From assembly GCA_007128865.1 (NCBI GenBank), contig SKWP01000053.1, forward strand, positions 1 through 9,703: a DNA stretch of 9,703 nt, given 5' to 3'. The notes under the pieces are model-generated. The model saw nothing but the letters and a program-made list of their open reading frames with translations. It was not told the DNA's origin and did not search any database. The DNA comes from Paracoccaceae bacterium (lineage in GTDB: Bacteria; Pseudomonadota; Alphaproteobacteria; Rhodobacterales; Rhodobacteraceae). The stretch's first letter is position 1; every line of letters begins with the position of its first letter. Of this stretch, positions 1 through 5,153 are shown piece by piece. Position numbers and translations under genes: made by a program.

Positions 1-531
1 AGTGGTCGACGACGACGCCCTCGCCGACTTCACCGAGGCGGCCGTGCGGCACGACGTGCGGTTGGAACTCGTCGAGCGTCCCATCGCCACCACCGACGAC
101 GGGATTGGAGCGCGGTGATTACCAGTGCTGCGGTTTCGTCGACGGATCAACCGGATTGCTGGAATCCCTGGGTCACTGGCGCGCGCCGAAGCCGTCAGCC
201 GTACCTTGAGACCGCGCACCCGGCCGATGATCCGGCCGTTGACCACCACATCATCGGCAATGATTTCGCCGCGGACGGTGGCACCTTCGCCCACGGTCAG
301 CAGATGAGCGCGAATGTCACCCTCTACCGTGCCTTCGACCATGATGTCGCCGGTGGTCTTGAGATCGCCGGTAATGGTCAGATCGGCGGATATCACCGAT
401 GCCGGCGGTTTTGCGCGGGGGGCCGCCTGGGGCGGCGCGGTTTCGCCGGTCGGGCGCGGCTGTGGTGCGGTTTCGGGAATTTCGGGCGCTACCTTAGGCC
501 CGGGCTCCTGGATCCTGCTCTTAGAAAACAT
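1..531 (-). CDS. Bactofilin (CcmA/BacA-type cytoskeletal protein), C-terminus lost
   Basis: Bactofilins self-assemble without nucleotide into cytoplasmic filaments that scaffold cell-wall enzymes. The ATG is at 531. Residues 1-45 form a Pro/Ala-rich disordered tail that begins MFSKSRIQEPGP. From about residue 46 the beta-helix core follows: ISADLTITGDLKTTGDIMVE, then GTVEGDIRAHLLTVGEGATV, then RGEIIADDVVVNGRIIGRV and RGLKVRLTASAR, with the family's spacing of small, hydrophobic and Gly residues. The family pattern stops at residue 117 (about base 181). The frame stays open to base 1, but what it encodes there is Arg/Ser-rich and not bactofilin-like, so about 40 residues of a usual 155-165 are missing. 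The ATG lies inside the end of the upstream M23 gene (11-nt overlap, 521-531), implying coupled translation and partnership. Bactofilin identity of 181-531 is secure; the state of the 3' end is not. Confidence 0.85.
   Translation of the reverse strand, partial: MFSKSRIQEPGPKVAPEIPETAPQPRPTGETAPPQAAPRAKPPASVISADLTITGDLKTTGDIMVEGTVEGDIRAHLLTVGEGATVRGEIIADDVVVNGRIIGRVRGLKVRLTASARASDPGIPAIRLIRRRNRSTGNHRAPIPSSVVAMGRSTSSNRTSCRTAASVKSARASSSTT
2..118 (+). CDS. 3' end of an unidentified plus-strand gene (partial)
   Basis: This is a frame of 38 sense codons that enters from the left edge and stops at TGA 116-118. About 34 of the 38 codons end in G or C, as in real high-GC genes, and the residues look protein-like: acidic and hydrophobic runs ending in VERPIATTDDGIGAR. 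I do not recognise the family. The stop overlaps a GTG at 115-117 that opens a second frame, with GGAG at 107-110 just upstream; this is a typical translational-coupling layout. It runs opposite to every neighbour up to base 7882. It occupies the place where the C-terminus of the minus-strand bactofilin should be, so it is either from a different genome (chimeric contig end) or from an insertion. That it is coding is an inference from codon pattern and the coupled start. Confidence 0.42.
   Translation: MVDDDALADFTEAAVRHDVRLELVERPIATTDDGIGAR
115..180 (+). CDS. 5' end of a second unidentified plus-strand gene, broken at the junction
   Basis: A GTG at 115-117 overlaps the TGA of the preceding frame (GTGA), with GGAG at 107-110 and a 4-nt spacer. 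The frame gives about 22 residues starting MITSAAVSSTDQPDCWNPWV. It stays open after about base 181, but from there it only reads the antisense of the bactofilin gene, so the true product is probably cut at the junction. No family is recognised. The coupled start is the only support, hence the low confidence. Confidence 0.22.
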
Positions 532-1930
532 TCTCTGCGGCCCTTATGTAGGTCATGGGGTTTACGGCGTTGCCTCCGACCCTCACCTCGTAGTGGAGGT
601 GCACGCCGGTCGAACGTCCTGTGGTCCCCATACCACCGATGACATCCCCGCGCGAGACTCTTTGCCCCTGCTTCACATCGACGCGAGACAGATGCGCATA
701 GAGCGTCTCGATCCCGAAGGCATGTTCGATGATCACGGTGTTGCCATAGCCGCCGTACCAGCCAGCACGGGTAACGACGCCGTCCGAGGTGGCCCGGATC
801 GCCGTTCCGGACGGGCCGGCGAAATCCACGCCCGAGTGCATTCTGGTCCGGCCGGTCTTGGGGTCGCGGCGATTGCCGAAGCCGGAGGTAAAGCGCACGT
901 TGTGACCCACCGGGCGGGCGAAGGGTGCACGCTGGGCAGCGATTCGATACAGATTGACCTGATCGAACCCGGCCAGGATTCCGTTCACCCTGTCCTCGGT
1001 CGGGTCTTCGAGCAGCGATCCGCGGGTAGAGATCGACAGCGGCTGCAGGCGATCCTCGGCGCGCACATAGCCGTCGCGCACCTGACGCAGGATCTGATCG
1101 GGCGGCAGGCCGGCCGCGCGGAACATCCGTTCCAGCGGCTCCATCGAGACCTGCACCGCCTCTTCAAGCCGGGCCAGGATCAGGTTGGTGCGGTCTTCGT
1201 GCAGGCGACGTTCCAGCGCCTGATGTTCGGCCTCCTGACGGAACTGGGTTGCCACCGCGGCCATCATGTCGCGTTCTTCCGCGGTGCGGTCGAGCGCATC
1301 GGACAGATAGCCAAGCACGATGTCGCGTTCGGCCGCGCGGCTGGCATCGTTGCGCGCCCCGTTGCCGCCGCCGGCGACCAGTTCGAGCTGATCGCGCAGT
1401 TCCGCCCGCGCGGCGTCGCGTTCGCGCATCGTCCGCCGCAGCCCCTGCTGCAGCACGTCGATGCCGGTTTCCAGCTCGCGCCGGCGTTCTTCGGACGCCA
1501 GCAGCGCCGACTGCATCTCGGACACCTGTTCGAGCGCGCGTGCAAAGCGTTCCTGCGCCCTTGCGGCCTCTTCGGTGCGCAGGTCGCGTTCGGCCGAAAT
1601 CGCGTTCAGCCGGGCCTCATAGAAATGCTGGTCGCGCTGCGCCTGTTCACGGAAGGTGCCCGAACCGATGGTGTCGATCAGCAGGATCGCCGTGGCCATG
1701 ATCGTCCAGATCATAACCAGACCGACGCCCAGCAATGCCGAAAGCTGGGTAAGCGGTCGCAGGCGGATGAAGCGCGTTTCCGTCTCGGATCGGAGAAACA
1801 GCCGGCGCTCCGGCAGATGGCGGTCAAGTGATGCGTTCAGCCGATCAGTGATGCCTCGCACTGTCCAAGCCCCGATTGCCCCGTCCCTGCAGACCTGTGC
1901 TCCCGTCTCGCGGGCTGGTTGAGTCTGCAT
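521..1930 (-). CDS. Membrane-anchored M23 (LytM-type) peptidoglycan endopeptidase, bactofilin partner
   Basis: Predicted Zn-dependent endopeptidase that cuts peptide cross-links in the periplasm. With the ATG at 1930 it has 469 residues: a cytoplasmic N-terminus (1-60) with a charged juxtamembrane stretch (RHLPERRLFLRSETETRFIR, 37-56), one membrane helix (about 62-87), a long coiled coil rich in Glu, Arg, Ala and Leu (95-265), a linker, and the M23 domain (about 340-460). The metal and catalytic residues are all present: H365 and D369 in HSGVDF, H413 in YAHL, and H444/H446 in HLHYEVR. It should therefore be active, unlike degenerate EnvC/NlpD-type LytM factors. The start is uncertain: no Shine-Dalgarno lies at good distance, and a GTG at 1861 would also keep the juxtamembrane region. 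The frame is open further upstream but there overlaps the DUF455 gene. The 3' end overlaps the bactofilin start by 11 nt. In Hyphomonas (BacA with LmdC) and Helicobacter (CcmA with Csd1) such pairs shape the cell. Confidence 0.9.
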   Translation of the reverse strand: MQTQPARETGAQVCRDGAIGAWTVRGITDRLNASLDRHLPERRLFLRSETETRFIRLRPLTQLSALLGVGLVMIWTIMATAILLIDTIGSGTFREQAQRDQHFYEARLNAISAERDLRTEEAARAQERFARALEQVSEMQSALLASEERRRELETGIDVLQQGLRRTMRERDAARAELRDQLELVAGGGNGARNDASRAAERDIVLGYLSDALDRTAEERDMMAAVATQFRQEAEHQALERRLHEDRTNLILARLEEAVQVSMEPLERMFRAAGLPPDQILRQVRDGYVRAEDRLQPLSISTRGSLLEDPTEDRVNGILAGFDQVNLYRIAAQRAPFARPVGHNVRFTSGFGNRRDPKTGRTRMHSGVDFAGPSGTAIRATSDGVVTRAGWYGGYGNTVIIEHAFGIETLYAHLSRVDVKQGQRVSRGDVIGGMGTTGRSTGVHLHYEVRVGGNAVNPMTYIRAAENVF

Positions 1931-1952
1931 GCGCAGGAATACCGGCCTCCCC

Positions 1953-1981
1953 CCCGGCCCGCAACCTTTGCGGGGGCCGGG
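1953..1981 (-). repeat. Strong GC-rich hairpin in the leader of the M23 gene
   Basis: Two arms pair as 7 bp (cgcaa with flanking cc on one side, ttgcggg on the other), a 2-nt bulge at 1975-1976, then 5 bp (cccgg with ccggg), around a 3-nt loop at 1965-1967. There is no T-run on either side, so it is not a classical terminator. On the minus strand it ends about 22 nt before the ATG at 1930. It could shield the transcript from decay or affect translation. The pairing is visible; the role is inference. Confidence 0.4.
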
Positions 1982-2002
1982 CGCGCATTCACCGGGCCGG
2001 GG

Positions 2003-2027
2003 CGGGAAAATGGGCGGAATCCCGCCT
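2003..2027 (-). terminator. Candidate Rho-independent terminator of the peroxiredoxin–DUF455 operon
   Basis: Directly after the TAA of the DUF455 gene (2029-2031), the minus strand reads GGCGG, a four-base loop gatt, then CCGCC, followed by CA and TTTT (2007-2010). The stem is short (5 bp plus one wobble pair) but all G:C, and the T-tract is brief. Its position between two gene units favours the call. Confidence 0.42.
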
Positions 2028-2028
2028 A

Positions 2029-2871
2029 TTAGCGGCCCTTGCCCGGGTCGTTCGGCGCTGCCTGATCTGCCAGCGGCCAGTAGAAATCGGGGGGCAAGCC
2101 TGCCTCGGCGCGCTTTTCGGTATCGAAGGGCGGGCGCAGCGGGGCATGAAAATGCCGCCGCACCAGATCGTGAAAGGCCTCCTTGGGGTCGCAATCCGCG
2201 CGCCCGCACAGAAAGTGAAACCACTTCGACCCATAGGCAACATGGGTGACTTCCTCGGCGCGGATGGTTTCCAGCACCGCCGCCGATTCCGCATCGCCGG
2301 CATTGCGAAACTGCGTGATCATCCCGGGCGTGACATCGAGCCCGCGGGCCTCCAGCACCATCGGCACGATGGCCAGCCGCGCCGGCAGGTCATGGGCGGT
2401 ATCCTCGGCCGCGCGCCACATGCCCGCATGCGCCGGCAGGGCGCCATAGTGGCTGCCCAGTGCCGCGAGCCGGTCGCTGATCATGGCAAAGTGGCGTGCC
2501 TCGTCATCGGCCGCACGCACCCAGTCGTCAAGGAACCCCAGCGGCATCGGCACATCGACAAAGCGCGCGACGATATCCCAGTGCAGATCGACCGCGTTCA
2601 GCTCGATATGGGCCAGCGCATGCAGCATCGCGATGCGCCCCTCGGGGCTGCCGGGCCGGCGGCGCGGCACATCCCGCGGTGCCAGCAGTTCCGGCCTTTC
2701 CGGCCGCGCGGGCCTGTCGGGCGGGGCCGTGTTGCCGCGCGGCAGGGGCGTGCCGGCGGCGCGCGATTCGAGCCATCGCGCGGCATTGGCACGGGCCAGG
2801 GCGGTCTTGCGCTGCGGATCGGCGGTGGAGAGAACCTCGACCGCCAGATCCGAAAGGCTTGCGGCGCTCAC
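2029..2871 (-). CDS. DUF455 ferritin-like diiron-type protein
   Basis: A 280-residue protein starting at GTG 2871. This start is chosen because it overlaps the peroxiredoxin stop as GTGA (2868-2871) and gives the family-like N-terminus MSAASLSDLAVEVL. Residues 1-40 are a small helical region and 41-78 a Pro/Arg-rich linker. The core (80-245) is a four-helix ferritin-like bundle with carboxylate and histidine ligands in the expected order: E90 (HIELNAVDLHWD), E124 and H127 (DDEARHF), E174 (MVLEARGLD), and E206/E207 with H210 (AEEVTH). The C-terminal part (220-265) carries HFLCGRADCDPKEAF and a YWPLA ending. The biochemical role of DUF455 is not established to my knowledge; a di-metal oxidase, hydroxylase or metal-store function is inferred from the ligand pattern. 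Co-translation with a peroxiredoxin suggests oxidative-stress or metal handling. It is soluble, with no signal peptide. Confidence 0.85.
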   Translation of the reverse strand: MSAASLSDLAVEVLSTADPQRKTALARANAARWLESRAAGTPLPRGNTAPPDRPARPERPELLAPRDVPRRRPGSPEGRIAMLHALAHIELNAVDLHWDIVARFVDVPMPLGFLDDWVRAADDEARHFAMISDRLAALGSHYGALPAHAGMWRAAEDTAHDLPARLAIVPMVLEARGLDVTPGMITQFRNAGDAESAAVLETIRAEEVTHVAYGSKWFHFLCGRADCDPKEAFHDLVRRHFHAPLRPPFDTEKRAEAGLPPDFYWPLADQAAPNDPGKGR

Positions 2872-3329
2872 GATTCGCGCACCGCCGCGAGAACCGCCTC
2901 GACATGACCCGGCACCTTGACGTTGCGCCACACCTGCAGGATGCGGCCGTCGCCGCCGATCAGGAAGGTGGCGCGCTCGATCCCCATGTATTTCCTGCCG
3001 TACATGCTTTTCTCGACCCAGACGCCATAGCGTTCGCACAGGTCCGAGCCTTCGTCGGAAACCAGAATCACCCCCAGACCATGCTTGGCGATGAACTTGT
3101 CATGGCTCTTGACGCTGTCACGCGAAACCCCGACCACAACCGCCCCGGCTGCCTCGAAATCGGCGGCGGCCTCGGAAAAGCCGATCGCCTCCTTGGTGCA
3201 GCCCGAGGTATCGTCCTTGGGATAGAAATAAAGCACCACCTTCCTGGGCTGCAACGACGCGAGCGAAAGCTCTGCGCCACCGTCGCGGGGAAGGGTGAAG
3301 TCGGGGGCGATATCGCCGGTCTCGGGCAT
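2868..3329 (-). CDS. bcp: Peroxiredoxin, Bcp/PrxQ type (thiol peroxidase)
   Basis: A 153-residue cytosolic thioredoxin-fold enzyme that reduces hydrogen peroxide and organic hydroperoxides. Motifs in order: GDIAPDFTLP (5-14), the strand VVLYFYPKD (31-39), the peroxidatic site TSGCTKEA with C44 (many relatives have TPGC), VVGVSRDS (65-72), the segment CERYGVWVEKSMYG (98-111), and GIERATFLIGGDGRI (116-130). There is no resolving Cys five residues after C44 as in E. coli BCP. C98 is the only other cysteine, so the mechanism is either 1-Cys or uses C98. The ATG at 3329 is supported by AGGAGA seven bases upstream; the in-frame extension upstream to 3449 has no such site. It is the first gene of an operon with the DUF455 gene (4-nt overlap). 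Confidence 0.93.
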   Translation of the reverse strand: MPETGDIAPDFTLPRDGGAELSLASLQPRKVVLYFYPKDDTSGCTKEAIGFSEAAADFEAAGAVVVGVSRDSVKSHDKFIAKHGLGVILVSDEGSDLCERYGVWVEKSMYGRKYMGIERATFLIGGDGRILQVWRNVKVPGHVEAVLAAVRES

Positions 3330-3336
3330 GACGCTG

Positions 3337-3342
3337 TCTCCT
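3337..3342 (-). promoter_or_regulatory. Ribosome binding site of the peroxiredoxin gene
   Basis: The minus strand reads AGGAGA with a 7-nt spacer to the ATG at 3329. This is the best Shine-Dalgarno in the window, and it fixes the start against the longer open frame that reaches 3449. Confidence 0.6.
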
Positions 3343-3456
3343 GTCAGTCGCGTTGGGATTGCCCGGGAACTTAACGCAGCTTTCGGCAGAGGCGAGTCCC
3401 ATCGCGCTCGTACTCCTGACCCGACACCAGGTTCCGCCATGCGAGGCACGGGGCAG

Positions 3457-3684
3457 CCATGCGGGACGAAGCGGTCCTTGACCGAAAGTGCGCGACACAG
3501 GGCGGTGCCCGACCGCCGGGTGGGCGCTGCAACGGCGGATACCCTGGCGGTTTATGGTGCAAGAACTTCCGACGGCGCCACAGCTTGCACCGTTGCAGGG
3601 CGCCCGCCCGAGTGGGGCGGTCGGGCGCGGCCCGGCGGCGCTGCGCGCCTTGATTCCGGGCCTAAGGGCCACCGTCCGCCATGG
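3457..3684. ncRNA. Candidate structured RNA: long nested inverted repeat
   Basis: The pairing is seen directly. 3507-3517 (gcccgaccgcc) is the exact reverse complement of 3616-3626. 3518-3521 can pair with 3606-3609, with one wobble. 3522-3526 pairs with 3601-3605. 3527-3535 (ctgcaacgg) is the exact complement of 3590-3598. 3556-3563 (ggtgcaag) is the exact complement of 3584-3591. Together this gives a collinear helix of about 29 bp with only 6-nt and 2-nt bulges, a 20-nt one-sided bulge, and an 8-bp apical stem over a 20-nt loop; the last two stems share bases 3590-3591. Outer arms at 3457-3468 and 3673-3684 (ccatgcgggacg with cgtccgccatgg) pair less perfectly. The rod shape recalls 6S-like RNAs, but I cannot match any known family, and the transcribed strand is unknown. 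It may instead be a decayed inverted-repeat element. Confidence 0.33.
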
Positions 3685-3726
3685 GCTCCAAGCGCTCAGC
3701 GGGTATCTTTCGCCAGTTAGTGAACA

Positions 3727-5061
3727 CTACAGCCGCCGGACGCGCAGCCGGGTCAGCCGGTTGTCCTGACGTTCCAGCACCTCGAACCGGCATCCGTGGA
3801 AATTGAACACCTGCCCCTCGGCGGGGATGCTCTGGGCCTCGTGGATGACAAGGCCGGCGATGGTGTTGGCCTCTTCGTCGGGCAGGTTCCAGTCGGTCGC
3901 GCGGTTCAGGTCGCGGATCGTCATGGCGCCGTCAACCTCCAGCTCGCCGCCTCCGGTGTGCTGCAGCGACGGCGACAGTTCGGCGTCGAATTCGTCCTCG
4001 ATCTCGCCCACGATCTCTTCGAGAATGTCCTCGAGCGTGATCAGCCCGTGCAGGGCGCCGTATTCATCCACCACCAGCGCGAAATGGGCGCGCCGATGCA
4101 GGAACTGCCGCATCTGTTCGTCAAGCGGCGTCGTCTCGGGCACGAAATAGGGCGGCCGGGCCACATCGACGACCTGCAGGCCATCCAGTGCCGCATAATC
4201 CCCGCCCGCCTCGCGCAGAAGCCTGTCGGCCTCGCGCCACAGGTCGCGGATATGGACCACGCCAACGATGTTTTCCGGGTCTCCCCGGTACACCGGCAGC
4301 CGTGTATGGGTCGAGGCGATGCATTGCTCGACGATCTCGCGCGGCGGGGCGTCGGCATCGATGGTCTCGATCTGGCTGCGGTGGCGCATGATCTCCTCGA
4401 CCGTCCGTTCGGAAAGGTCCAGCGCCCCCAGCAGCCGGTCGCGATGTTCCTTTTCGACCGTGCCCTCGGCATGGCCCAGCGCCAGCGCACCGGCGATTTC
4501 CTCGTGCAGCGAAAGGATATGCGTATCGGGGTCGGTGCGTACCCCGAACAGGCGCAGGATCCCCCCGACCAGCCATCGCACCGCCGCGACCACCGGCGCA
4601 AACACCCGCACCACCAGCCCCAGCGGCCGCGCCACACGCGCAGCGGCGCTTTCGGGCCGGGTGATGGCATAGGTCTTTGGCAGCACCTCGGCAAAGACCA
4701 GCACCACGGCCGTCATCACCAGGGTTGCCAGCGCCACGCCGCTTTCGCCGAAAAGCCGCGTGAACAGCGCCGTGGCCAGCGACGCCGCGAGGATATTGAC
4801 CAGATTGTTGCCCAGCAGGACCGCGCCGATCATCCGTTCGGAATCCTCGGTCAGCCGCAGTGCTGCCTCGGCGCCACGGTTGCCGCGGTCGGCCTGGGAT
4901 CGCAGCTTGCCGCGTGACGATGCGGTCAGCGCCGTTTCGCTGCCCGAAAAGAACCCCGACAGCACAACCAGCAGCAGGATGGCCCCGACCGTGATCCAGA
5001 ACGCGAAGTCGAGCAGGGAAGGGTCGGATTCCATCGGGCCGGTCTTGTTGCGATGCGGCAT
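3727..5061 (-). CDS. Hemolysin-family / CorC-type membrane protein (DUF21–CBS pair–CorC_HlyC)
   Basis: A 444-residue inner-membrane protein of the CNNM/CorC/TlyC group. Relatives take part in Mg2+ (and Co2+) efflux or homeostasis; the 'hemolysin' label is historical. The DUF21 domain (about 17-190) begins with a membrane helix and the signature LSGFFSGSETALTA (34-47), followed by hydrophobic segments at about 79-100, 107-130 and 146-172. A CBS pair follows (about 220-350), with LPVYRGDPENIVGVVHIRDL (255-274) and the second repeat ending FALVVDEYGALHGLITLEDI (327-346) and then LEEIVGEIEDEFD. The C-terminal CorC_HlyC domain (about 370-444) contains the ALTRL-like ending DNRLTRLRV. The length fits the family. 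The ATG at 5061 has a weak ribosome binding site; M10 (ATG at 5034) is an alternative. Transport substrate is inferred from family only. Confidence 0.9.
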   Translation of the reverse strand: MPHRNKTGPMESDPSLLDFAFWITVGAILLLVVLSGFFSGSETALTASSRGKLRSQADRGNRGAEAALRLTEDSERMIGAVLLGNNLVNILAASLATALFTRLFGESGVALATLVMTAVVLVFAEVLPKTYAITRPESAAARVARPLGLVVRVFAPVVAAVRWLVGGILRLFGVRTDPDTHILSLHEEIAGALALGHAEGTVEKEHRDRLLGALDLSERTVEEIMRHRSQIETIDADAPPREIVEQCIASTHTRLPVYRGDPENIVGVVHIRDLWREADRLLREAGGDYAALDGLQVVDVARPPYFVPETTPLDEQMRQFLHRRAHFALVVDEYGALHGLITLEDILEEIVGEIEDEFDAELSPSLQHTGGGELEVDGAMTIRDLNRATDWNLPDEEANTIAGLVIHEAQSIPAEGQVFNFHGCRFEVLERQDNRLTRLRVRRL

Positions 5062-5088
5062 GGTACTGCCCGCACTGCCGTCCGATCA

Positions 5089-5108
5089 AGGGCGCAAGCA
5101 CGCGCCCT
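5089..5108 (-). terminator. Weak terminator-like hairpin after xerD
   Basis: The minus strand reads AGGGCGC, a six-base loop, then GCGCCCT (7 bp, perfect), followed by only TTGATC rather than a full T-run. It lies in the 92-bp gap between the xerD stop and the CorC-type start, so it could end the xerD transcript or simply sit in a shared transcript leader. Confidence 0.3.
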
Positions 5109-5153
5109 GCCCCCATGGCGGCATTCCTGCAACCCTGCGGCGCCGGCGCGCAG

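Larger units (their letters stand above)
1..180. other. Segment that does not match its neighbour: probable chimeric or inserted DNA
   Basis: To the right of about base 181 the minus strand encodes a normal bactofilin. To the left, none of the three minus frames gives the expected continuation (the family goes on with a residue pattern like VEGDI and further beta-helix rungs). The plus strand instead shows two coupled coding frames. The break falls in a short GC-rich run, ggcgcgcgc at 178-186, a plausible microhomology for a recombination or assembly join. I see no transposase and no clear terminal inverted repeat, although only 180 bases are visible. Confidence 0.5.
3330..3726. other. 397-bp intergenic region without a credible protein gene
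   Basis: This lies between the start of the peroxiredoxin gene and the stop of the CorC-type gene. Short open frames exist on both strands, but they are Arg/Pro/Ala-rich, lack ribosome binding sites and match nothing I know. I looked for RNase P RNA, tmRNA tag codons, the SRP RNA core and tRNA T-loops and found none. The middle holds nested inverted repeats, given separately. The ribosome binding site of the peroxiredoxin gene sits at the left end. No clear promoter is recognised, although one for the peroxiredoxin operon should lie here. Confidence 0.6.

Noticed and set aside
314..1831. 505-codon plus-strand open frame opposite bactofilin and the M23 gene
   Set aside because: The minus strand carries complete M23 and bactofilin signatures; the plus frame shows none and no ribosome binding site.
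1931..2224. Extension of the M23 protein to an ATG at 2224
   Set aside because: It would overlap the DUF455 gene by nearly 200 bases and adds an Arg/Pro/Gly-rich shadow sequence before the expected N-terminus.
3330..3726. Known housekeeping RNA (RNase P RNA, tmRNA, SRP RNA, tRNA) in the structured spacer
   Set aside because: I looked for the conserved core strings and the tmRNA tag codons on both strands and found none; a 6S-like identity could not be supported either.
3796..4917. 373-codon plus-strand frame opposite the CorC-type gene
   Set aside because: His/Gln/Arg-rich shadow composition; the opposite strand has the DUF21–CBS–CorC order.
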